NCBI RefSeq assembly: GCF_016920785.2 | Contig: NW_024609857.1 | Location: 130,007,094-130,071,093 of the forward strand | Origin: Ixodes scapularis | Lineage: Eukaryota > Arthropoda > Arachnida > Ixodida > Ixodidae | Reading direction: 5' to 3' | Length of the DNA stretch: 64,000 nucleotides | In this document: piece after piece, positions 56,211-64,000 of the stretch | Numbering within the stretch: the stretch's first letter is position 1 | Layout of the letters: each line of letters begins with the position of its first letter | The notes under the pieces: model-generated | Seen by the model: the letters and a program-made list of their open reading frames with translations, nothing else | What the model was told of the DNA's origin: nothing | The model's database searches: none | Program-made: the position numbers and the translations under genes

Positions 56211-56320
56211 GCAATCTTCGACAGATTGGGGAAGAGTTCCGATGATATAATCTGGTTCATCGGAGTAAAACTGCGCGTCCCCAAATTCGAAGATTCAAAG
56301 TACTTCGCGAAACTCACGAA
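56211..56320 (+). CDS. Candidate internal exon of a host gene
   Basis: The acceptor is strong (TGTTTCTTTCACTTGCGCAG) and the donor is near-consensus (ACGAA|GTAAGTACC). Only one of three phases is open, giving 36 codons: AIFDRLGKSSDDIIWFIGVK, then LRVPKFEDSKYFAKLT. The residues look like a structured protein. It ends with two bases of a split codon, which would not join in frame to the exon at 60677, so an exon between them would be required if they belong to one gene. No family was identified. Confidence 0.5.
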
Positions 56321-57150
56321 GTAAGTACCAATTGCACCGTTGTGACTAAAGCGGTGCACGGTATAGACAGAGTGTTTGTTCTTATGTCGGACAAAATATT
56401 CGTGTGAGCGCTACGCGTCGCGCAGAATTAATACCCCAAAAGTCGGTGTCAAAGGGAGAGGGGGGGGGGGGGTTTCACGGCCGTGTCTCAGTAATACATA
56501 CCCGGTTGTACGAATACCCGCTGTCTTTTAGAACACTATTTCCAGGACGAACTGGGTAATAACATGCGTTATTGTCTCATTATAAACATGCTTACATTAT
56601 AAAAGATGTTTTGTTGTTTTTTTACAGCGAATGTTCATGGCTAGGGTCATTGCTAGGGTTCCGTAAATTTTTCATGTGCGCAACAAAAACTCGCAGCGCC
56701 CTCTCTTTTTCGTCGTTCAAAGTACTTGCGTACCTAGTCTCCTTCCGCCCTCCCGGGGTGGCGGTCCCGTCGCGCGTTTGCTCGAGAGACCGAGCAAATT
56801 AAGTTCTAATTCAAGACCAACTGTGATCAAGATATCAGCCTCAGGCTCGCACTGCTCGCACCTGGTGCGTTCTGTGCCCGCGACGTCGAATGTCGCAGGG
56901 CGGAGAACGTATCAGAAAAATGCAGGTACCATGCTGCTAAATTGGAGAACTTTTATAGAGCATACGGCTAAATTCAAAAGGAGCTTTCTGGACAGGCAGT
57001 TTGGGTGTCAGTGTGCAGGGTGTGTGATCGGCTGTGGTTTTTATAACGACTTCACCAATATTGGCAATGTGCGGGATACTGCAAAGCGGACTCCTGCGCC
57101 GCAAGTGTTGCCGTTGACGACCTGCACTTGACCGATGACCACCGTTCAAG
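56321..57150. other. Unassigned sequence
   Basis: A G run is at 56460-56472. A 151-codon plus-strand frame at 56676-57131 has no recognisable domain and may be part of the decayed retroelement to its right. Confidence 0.3.
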
Positions 57151-57239
57151 ACGACAAATGTGTTCGTACCTTTGTTCAAAATTCTGTGTCCCGTCTGTGT
57201 CGGTGTGCAAAAACATGACCACACCCTCAAAATGAGCAA

Positions 57240-57555
57240 CTTGCTGCTCCAACCAAGAAACACAGAACGAACTTTGTACCTTGCGTTGAGGGGATTGTCT
57301 ATTCATTCCTCTTTCTTACGGAAGACAATACGTAGGAAAAGCTGGGCGGCGTCATAATGACCGTCTTCGTGAACACAATAGCAACATCGTCAATGCCAAC
57401 TCTTGCCACTTAGGAATTTACTGTCATGATTGTGGTTGTTTGGCACATTTCAACAACAACGCCGTGTTAGGCAAAATAGGAAAAATCGTCAACCAATTAA
57501 CAACGAAAATTATCAAAGCCGAGGAGACTACACGACCGGAGGACAAGTGTGCTAG
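57240..57555 (+). pseudogene. GIY-YIG endonuclease remnant of a Penelope-like retroelement
   Basis: One frame reads CLFIPLSYGRQYVGKAGRRH, then NDRLREHNSNIVN. This fits the IPL-CG--YVGQTGR-(L/I)NDR(L/I)-EH signature of GIY-YIG domains fused to Penelope-like reverse transcriptases, including the Arg and Glu positions. A cysteine-rich HDCGCLAHF and the tail DKCASKRL follow, as in those proteins. The expected Cys before G--YVG is Tyr. A stop near 57290 and a frameshift before it mark a pseudogene. No RT could be recognised upstream. Confidence 0.6.
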
Positions 57556-57619
57556 TAAACGTCTGTAGTATTGACACAAAAAGAGATTGAATATTTAGCC
57601 GCAACTTTTAGAAGGAAAT

Positions 57620-58840
57620 TTTGGCCATTTTATTTTTCGCCTTTTTCTATTTGAAAATTGTCTTAAATTGAAGTAGATGTAGAAGCATAAGAAAACCACG
57701 CAATACAAATTCGTTTGTGAGCGCTCTGTGAGAGATCTGTTCCTTGTGTGTGGAAAGCCTGAGTGGCAATATTTTTTTAGTTCGCTCCAATGTCAACCAA
57801 CATTAACAATGAACCCATTCAATCTCAAGTTGTAAAAACGGTGTTACACTCGTGTGAAATCCGCGTCGCATTGGGACGTTGTATGATGGATTGTTGGCCA
57901 ATCATCAAACTGCGCCCTAAAGGGGATAGGCCTCTTCGATAATTTGAAGCAATGTTAATCTGGCCTGAAGGCAAAAAGTTTTCAATCCTTTGAGGCATGG
58001 ATCTATATACGAAAACGTTCACTGCATCAGCAACACATCCTGGTTAAGGTTTTCCAGCGTCGCTTGGCGGCCCTGCCTCTGTCATGCCCTGTTATGTGCT
58101 AACCCTATGTTTTGCGTACAGAGCTACAGGTGTGAACTGAAATTTATCCAGGGCATTGCAGCCTAAATAGGCAAATTTAAACTCAATATTTGTAGCCATA
58201 CCGCGCCATAAAGTTAAGTATAATATTGTCTAGTGTCCGTCAGATAACTGTACTTTATACGTTTCAGGAAGTTGACGTTCATCGTGCTTCTTTCCCACAC
58301 TGTGAAAAAGCTAGGGAGATGGAAACTTGTGGATCCTATTAGCAGCTGGTCTCTAAACAACCACAACGACAAAAAACAAATGTCACTGGTCAGTCTTCTT
58401 TTTTTTTAGTTTATCTGTCGGTATCACAGCAGTTAGCTTCCCGACGTCAAGATGTCGATTATAGACGGTTAAACATGCACAGATTCCAGCTGCCATTGCT
58501 GAACTCTCTTGTCTTACCGAGATGCTGAGCCACTGAAACGAGTGTCTTCGAGCTTCCAGAAAGGCCATTGCTGGGGAGAAGGACACAGTAGAATACATTA
58601 TGTCAATAAACTGTCCTGCTGTGGTAATCATGATGTGAAGTATAGAAAATATACGTAAACAAAAGCTGAAGGTCCGTTATGACGGCGTCTATGCACAGCT
58701 GCTTAAAAGCGTCTATATAGACGATTGGAAGCAGGCCAGCCGGTCACCGCCATGTGTCTGCACGTCCGGGGAGAGCACATGCAATGCAAGCCTGTCGAGG
58801 TCACTTTCACACCAGTCGGGTCGCTTAGCTTGCAATTGTT
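57620..58840. other. Unassigned sequence
   Basis: No supported gene. A minus-strand 82-codon frame at 58383-58631 contains a possible small exon (acceptor CTTCTCCCCAG, donor TCTCG|GTAAGA), judged too short to call. Confidence 0.35.
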
Positions 58841-58844
58841 TATA

Positions 58845-59035
58845 GGGACTATTCACTGGCGGCCATGGCTGTGTGTGCGAATGCTTAGCGCGTGCTGATG
58901 ATGAGTTTCCACTATCCTTTGGTAACGTGCATTTTACACCATCAAGATTGCCCGTCTTATCAGCCTAATAATGTGAGCTCTTTCTGAGCATTCGTTATAA
59001 ACAGCGTCTTTAAATATGGCGTCACTCACACTGAA
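58845..59035. mobile_element. MITE B, copy 2
   Basis: Starting TATAGGGACTATTCACTGGC, the block aligns with the inverse of 44531-44725 for about 190 bp, through GCGCGTGCTGATG, AACGTGCATT and AAATATGGCGTC. The right terminus is decayed. Confidence 0.75.
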
Positions 59036-59309
59036 AGCACAGTGAACGCCGTTTTAAAATCCTATCATTGCGGTGTTTTACTGTTCTAAGAACAAAATGA
59101 AGCAAAGAAGATAAGCATCTAAATAAAAATTCAGATAAGTATGTTCCCTCAAAAGCAAGTTTCCAAAATCAAAGGCAAAAAAAGAAAGGAAAAAAAATAT
59201 TTATTTTGATGCTGCGATATACCGTGCTAAACAATTTGAGAAAGAAATATACATATATGTACAAATATAGATCACTCTACTCACATACTTGTTCTGCGCC
59301 TGCAACCTC

Positions 59310-60150
59310 CTACGTCACCTCTTCCTCCTTCGTACCCTTGGCCTCCTTATCCTCCCCTCCTCCCCTTCCGTACCCTCCCCTCGGCACGTGACCTCACCAC
59401 CAATTTTGTATCCTGCTAAAATTACCGGGAAACTAAATTGGTGTTGAGGTCATATGACGTCAGTTTTACCACTAAATTTAGAGGGGAAACTGAATGCGCA
59501 GTACTATTTTATGGGACGTCGCAGATCTACACACCAATTCAGTTTCTTCGCTACATTTAGTGGGGAAGAATTGGGGTATACTCCTCCTCCTCCTCCTCCT
59601 CTCCTCCTTCTTTCCTCCTCTTCCGATCTCCTCCTCCTGCGCACCCTCCTTTCCTCCTCTGCGTACCCTCCCATCCTCCTCCTAGGTATCCTCTCCTCCC
59701 CTTCCTCTATACCCTCCCCCCTCTCACAGGTTCCCCGCTAAATATAGCTAGAAAATTGCTGCCGCGTGGCCTCAACACCAATTCAGTTTCCCCACTAAAT
59801 TTAGCGAGTAAAATAACGTCACATGACTTCGTGTGACGTTGCCATGAACAAATTTAGTTTCTCTGCTAGATTTAGCGGGAAAATTGACGTCACCTTACCT
59901 CAGCACCAATTCAAATCCCCGCTAAATTTAGCGCCGAAACTGAATTGGTGGTGAGGTCATGTGACGTCAGTTTTATCGCTAAATTTAGAGGGGAAATGAA
60001 CGCGCAGTTCTGCATTATGAGACCTCACAGATTTCCAAGCCGATTCAGTTTCTTCGCTAAATTTAACGGGGCGTTCAATTGAAGTATCCCCCTCTCCTTC
60101 TCCTCCCCTCCTCCTCCCGTCGCCCTCCCCTCCTCCTCCCGTCCTCCTCT
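59310..60150. repeat. Palindromic-word and CTCC repeat array, copy 2
   Basis: Several units combine CCAATTCAGTTTCCCC, GCTAAATTTAGCGGG and GACGTCA words (for example near 59440-59480, 59770-59830, 59860-59900, 59920-59990 and 60040-60070). Between and beside them lie pyrimidine-rich CTCC tracts with CGTACCC (59320-59390, 59580-59730 and 60090-60150). Open frames here are by-products. Confidence 0.85.
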
Positions 60151-60676
60151 TTCAGTGCATCAAGTACAGCAAGGCGGATTATATGTTCTTTTTTCTTGCC
60201 TATAAGGGTACTTTAACTGTAAAAATTTTGCGCAGAGTTTGCCTTCGTTCAATTGTTTGGCGACAATATTGAAGCTGACTCCAGTCATTGCAGATATAGC
60301 AATCACAATATCCATGCACGGGTTTATCAATGCTGTTTCGCCGAGCCGACCGCACAGATATATAAGTCCACCTTACATACAACCTTTTAAGGGAAAACGG
60401 CCGTTTATAGGTGGTGCGACTTAAGCAGCGGAAAGCATTGTAGTTTCGTTCGTAAAGTCAGAGCGTAAGTCTTACTTCATGTGCCCTTTAATGCGCAAGT
60501 TAGGATTCAGAAAGTATCACAGTATGGCGCAAATTGAACTACACATTAAAGCGAAAAAAGAGCTCGCAATGACGCAGTTTTTTTTTTTTTTCGTTTCTCT
60601 TTACGGTCAGCGTTTTACCCGATCTTGCATCGATGATTTACATTGTTACTTTTTTTTTCTCTCTGAGTAAACGCAG

Positions 60677-60847
60677 GAAGACTCCATAAAGACGGCGCTG
60701 AACAATGACAACCAGAGGCGTGTCATAATACCCTCAATGTCCATGGCCACTCATATCTACAAAATCAAGAGAAGCAGCGTGAATAGCATCGAGAAGATCA
60801 CAAATCTAACGTACGAAAGCGTCAAAGAGGAGTCTGCAGAAAAAGGG
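60677..60847 (+). CDS. Probable internal exon of a host gene
   Basis: A T/C-rich tract ending AAACGCAG precedes it, and a near-perfect donor GGG|GTAAGTCTGG ends it. The 171 bp are exactly 57 open codons in phase 0: EDSIKTALNNDNQRRVIIPS, then SMATHIYKIKRSSVNSIEK and ITNLTYESVKEE. It joins in phase to the exon at 61710. The family is not identified. Polar and charged residues with a possible N-glycosylation site (NLT) are seen. Confidence 0.6.
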
Positions 60848-61139
60848 GTAAGTCTGGATCTTAGAGTCGGTGCGGAGATAATATAGGAGGTATGAAATAA
60901 GATATACGATCGGGATAGTTTTCCCAAGTTTTATAAAAAACGAATGACCTGTCTGTGTTCTGTTTTGGTACCACTTGCTTGCGTCTTAATACGTTGTGGT
61001 GGGAGCTTTCGTCGGTATGCGACTACCACTTACCAAGCATTCTAGCGCTTATATAAAATTAAAAAAACAAAACAAAAAAAACTACTATTTATATTTTTGA
61101 AGTCTGAGGTATTTTAGGAGTGATCTTTAACTGTCTTTT

Positions 61140-61312
61140 CAAAATAATAAGACCTTTTCTTAGATGGTTTTCGCCGTCCCGCAACGCTCACCCCAATCCG
61201 CTGCGATGGCCGAAAGTCTGCAGTCAAGGCCATCGGCGCGCAGGCGCAGTAGCGGCTTCTTCGTTGCGGAGGGCTTAGCGGAGGACGAAACGCGGTCTAC
61301 AGAAACTTCTTA
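61140..61312. mobile_element. MITE C, copy in reverse orientation (partial)
   Basis: The block aligns with the inverse of 61403-61562. The strongest part is 61223-61300, which is about 90 percent identical to the inverse of 61413-61489 and includes GCGCGCAGGCGCAGTAGCGG. Confidence 0.75.
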
Positions 61313-61319
61313 TTAACAT

Positions 61320-61640
61320 CCGTTACGGGGAGTGGAAAATAAAATATTGATTGAACTCCCCGCTATATTCAACGAGTGAATCGACGTCACGTGACTCCGA
61401 TAGGGAGTTTTCATAGACCGCGTTTTGGCTCCGCCAAGCCCCCCGCAACGAAGATGCCGCTACTGCGCCTGCGCGCCGATGGCCTTGACTGTTGAGTTCC
61501 GGGTGTCGTAGCAGGTTGCGGAGGGTGTTTCGAGACGGAAAAAACGGTCTACACAGGCTCCCTAATATCGCCGCTGAACTTAGCGGGGTAATCAACATCC
61601 CGTGAAATGACATCTCTCTACGTGTTCGCGTGACGTCACA
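61320..61640. repeat. Palindromic-word repeat, copy 3
   Basis: CTCCCCGCTATATTCAACGAG, GACGTCACGTGAC, CGCCGCTGAACTTAGCGGGG and GCGTGACGTCACAG words surround MITE C, as in the arrays at 43140 and 59310 (each word listed separately). MITE C seems to have inserted into it. Confidence 0.7.
61403..61562. mobile_element. MITE C (GGGAG ends)
   Basis: The unit starts GGGAGTTTTCATAGACCGCG and ends with the inverse form CGGTCTACACAGGCTCCC. TA lies on both sides (61401-61402 and 61563-61564). The GGGAG terminus and TA flank match MITE B, so the families may be related. Confidence 0.65.
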
Positions 61641-61709
61641 GTGTCAGTTCGCGGCGTGAGTTGATACCATGATTCGACGTAGTGTCAATTTGTCTTCTAA
61701 CTTGAGCAG

Positions 61710-61786
61710 GAATATGCACGGGCGAACAAATGGACGGACGAATGGCTCAACAAGTTTCTGGAATTAGGGGCTTCCGTTAAAAAACG
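61710..61786 (+). CDS. Probable internal exon following 60677
   Basis: The acceptor TCTTCTAACTTGAGCAG and donor AAACG|GTTAGTG bound 25 codons plus two bases: EYARANKWTDEWLNKFLELG, then ASVKK. The start phase fits the exon at 60677-60847 across an 862-bp intron that holds MITE C and the palindromic repeat. The donor is weaker than consensus. Confidence 0.5.
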
Positions 61787-61796
61787 GTTAGTGCTT

Positions 61797-62530
61797 TGGA
61801 GGGATACAGCAACCAAATTTCGAAGCTTATTTCTTGATCTATACGTCTTCAAATGAGCAGTATCGCATCGGACACACCAATTTATTGTTGAAAAAGACAT
61901 AATAAAGAATTTTGAAACAAATTGAATGATTAGAAAATATCACCTGGTAGATTTCGCTAAAGCCTCGTTTGTAAAATCAGTCTAGGAATCTTCCCAGGTT
62001 GTGACGATGCCTGTCTCGCCTAGAACTATGCATGCCTTGAACCTGACGCCATGCCGTCAGCTCTCCGGCCACCACGAGAGAAGAGGGGACGGAGGAACTC
62101 TCCCCTCAGCGGGGCTTTCTTCTGTATGCCGCAGACTGTCCCGGACATCGCTATTGTCCCCTTACAAGATTTTTAATGATTAACCCGTCGCTCGAAATGG
62201 GAGCAAAAGCTGCTTTGCGGTTAGTTGCGGTGGACCGATCGCTGGCGTGCCTCAGCCGCTTGGATGGCTGGAACGGTTAGGGCATTTCGTCGACGTCAGC
62301 TTTGCCGCAACTTTGCTTGTCCCGAGGCATTCTACGTCACGGTTGCGCCGGATGCGACGTGCTCTCCGCTGGCTGCTCTCCGAGCACTTGTTTTCTTGGG
62401 CTGTTTATTACGAAAAATACAGCAGTCAGGCTCAAGATACAAACTTGCGATTGTCATTTACGGAGACTGTGGATAAAAATAATTATCATTGTACCATAAT
62501 ATTTCATAATTCGTCACGTTTGTTTATTAA
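61797..62530. mobile_element. TTAA MITE, copy 2
   Basis: The block aligns with the inverse of 42483-43128, from GAGGGATACAGCAACCAAATTTCG-like start words to CATAATATTTCATAA near 62510. The TTAA ends are decayed (TTTGG on the left). Shared words inside include CACCTGGTAGATTTCGCTAA and CACGAGAGAAGAGG. It begins only about 10 bp after the exon donor at 61786. Confidence 0.78.
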
Positions 62531-62539
62531 ACTTATTAT

Positions 62540-63284
62540 ATTCTTTACATACGAATAAAATATTTGTAGGCGTCGATTTTTATACTGGTGTAATATACTA
62601 TTGACATGACGAGGTACTTATTTGTCGCGGAGCAGGGCTCTCCACTCTGGCACCATCAGGCGCATTTTAGATTTTGTAAACATTGTGACTCGCAGTGCAA
62701 TACGGGTAAGACCTTTAATTAAAAAAGCATGTTGTATCTTGTCTTCAAGCTACCTTTATGATTCTAGAATATTTCAAATTCGAACAACTTAGTGCTTTCA
62801 CAACGAGTTGGCAGCGAGGAGTTCTTATTTACAGAACCATTCCACGTTTTGTCAGAACCTGGGAAAACAAAACCTTCTTGTTTTTGTTGACCCATATCTT
62901 ATAACATCTGGTCCACTCTTCGATTAAAAAACGCATCTAGTTGGTGCGCTTGAAGAACTGCGTCATCCGAAATCTTCAGTTCATGAACATTGGAGAGTAG
63001 TTAATTTTGAAATAAAATCATTTCATGTAATTAAAATAAATTTACAAATCAAAACTGCAGAATAAGATAAAATTAATATTGTATAAAATAAAAAAAATTG
63101 AATAAAACTTTAAATCAAAAATTAAAAATTAAATTCGAATCCGAATAAATAAAATTAAAATATAAGATGCCATAAAATCGCGCGTAAATTATGCGCAGTC
63201 TGAGCACGAGACTCGGACGGGGAATCACTAATACCATGGAAAATAAATTAGGTTATCTCTTCGCGATCAGTCAAGATCGCAATA
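62540..63284. other. AT-rich unassigned sequence
   Basis: 63000-63180 is dominated by AAAATTAAA words. No gene or repeat family is recognised. Confidence 0.4.
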
Positions 63285-63595
63285 CCCAGAGAAACGTCTT
63301 CCCTTTTTAACTTTGTCTACAGCTTGACATCTAGCGCAGAGTTCACATTCCAGCTTTCCAAGGACATTTGCCTTTGCTTCTTTATTTTGGAGTCGGTTAG
63401 AAACGTCGGTTATTTTTTCTTTCATTTCTTCCTCATTTGACATTATTTTCTTAACGGCAGTCAGCAGCTTTCTTGTTTTTTAGCCCTCTTCTAGAAGCCT
63501 AAACATTTCATCAAGTTGCTTGTTGCGCGTCTTAGTGCTCGGATTGTCCTCAATGTCGCCGCATAAAAGAAAAAGCAAAAATTCTACGTCAGAAA
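63285..63595 (-). pseudogene. LINE ORF1 fragment: 2A-like motif plus coiled coil
   Basis: The minus strand reads, from the right: a hydrophobic EFLLFLLCGDIEDNPST (63534-63584), then NKQLDEMFRLLEEG and a TAA at 63480-63482. It continues in the same frame as KTRKLLTAVKKIMSNEEEMK, ITDVSNRLQNKEAKANVLGK and LECELCARCQAVDKVKKG. The heptad-rich part is a coiled coil like that of L1/CR1-type ORF1 proteins, which bind LINE RNA. The GDIEDNPST segment matches the 2A-like consensus D(V/I)ExNPGP except at its last two residues. Only this N-terminal piece is seen. Confidence 0.6.
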
Positions 63596-64000
63596 AACAT
63601 AGGCAGGATCAGAAACAACTGGAAGAAAACACCAAGAGAAGAGCAAAACTTGATTTTTTCGCAAGCAGTGAGTCAACTTCACTAACCTGCAGGCAGAACA
63701 CGCTGAAATTATTACCCATATGCAACGTTGGTCGGTCGGTCGGTCTGTCGGTCGGGTTTTTTTAGCTTAGGGTGCTACTGACGCCTTTGAAGATGTCACT
63801 GACCTGTCGTACCACGGGGGCCGGACGGCAATCATGACCAACGATAGTTGAGGTGACGAGCCTCTAGCATGAGCGCCCTTGCTTGTGGTCTTGTTCTGAC
63901 CATCATTTCTAAGAGCGAATTCCACTCGTCGTTTTGGCGCGCTCCGGGATCACCTTTTTTGGAGCGCGTGTCCGCCATTGAGAGTTTGGAATCATCCTGG
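63596..64000. other. Unassigned right edge with (GGTC)n
   Basis: A GGTC tetranucleotide run lies at 63729-63756. The plus-strand frame that starts at about 63520 is antisense to the LINE ORF1 fragment and is not called. Confidence 0.45.

Noticed and set aside
58383..58631. 82-codon minus-strand frame with a possible 57-bp exon
   Set aside because: The exon is too short to judge, the splice signals are moderate and no homology was recognised.
63520..63765. Plus-strand frame MSPHKRKSKNSTSEKHR, resembling the start of hAT-derived proteins
   Set aside because: It overlaps in antisense the LINE ORF1 fragment, whose 2A-like and coiled-coil features are more specific.

Overview
The window looks like intergenic and intronic DNA of a chelicerate, most likely a hard (ixodid) tick. 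This is an inference from three things: three tRNA-Ser-like SINE copies that resemble the tick SINE described as Ruka, Ty3/gypsy lineages of tick type, and a few short candidate exons separated by kilobases of repeats. I see no complete host gene, no rRNA or functional tRNA gene, and nothing prokaryotic.

Layout. 1-9 kb: mostly unassigned DNA with a 0.3 kb fold-back MITE, a 2.65 kb element bounded by TTAA, two weak candidate exons and a diverged dispersed repeat. 9.26-16.48 kb: Ty3/gypsy element A on the minus strand, framed by a 5-bp target duplication. A 223-bp hairpin element interrupts its reverse transcriptase, and a 2.6 kb Tc1/mariner-type transposon interrupts its 5' LTR. 17.7-21.6 kb: gypsy B, minus strand, 5'-truncated, with an 818-codon protease-RT-RNase H frame, cut by a 462-bp fold-back element. 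22.3-27.8 kb: gypsy C, minus strand, with both LTRs and every coding region decayed; it carries three perfect tight hairpins that look like template-switch mutations. 31.3-34.1 kb: gypsy D, plus strand, lacking the RT catalytic YxDD and truncated where a 347-bp satellite (about 14 copies, 34.25-39.10 kb) begins. That satellite and a 72-bp minisatellite at 40.3-40.7 kb share CCGGA/CCGTA words and may be the inside of one large element (34.1-40.8 kb).

41.6-45.06 kb: an element with TIR ATACCCCTGTCAGACGGG and a Harbinger-like transposase fragment. It is packed with other insertions: two fold-back MITEs, a GGGAG-ended MITE, a TTAA MITE, two SINEs and an array of short palindromic words. 45-49 kb: candidate host exons, a third SINE and a fold-back element. 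49.2-53 kb: two heavily decayed gypsy fragments (E and F, minus strand). 54-64 kb: a GC-rich stretch; candidate plus-strand exons at 56.2, 60.7 and 61.7 kb with good splice sites, the last two joining in phase; a Penelope-like GIY-YIG remnant; more copies of the MITE and palindromic-word families; and, at the right edge, a LINE ORF1 fragment with a degenerate 2A-like motif.

Every transposable element coding region seen is broken, so none looks autonomous as it stands. The nesting order is readable: the gypsy copies came first, and MITEs, the mariner element and the hairpin element landed in them later. All coordinates of decayed features are approximate unless tied to a repeat end or target duplication.
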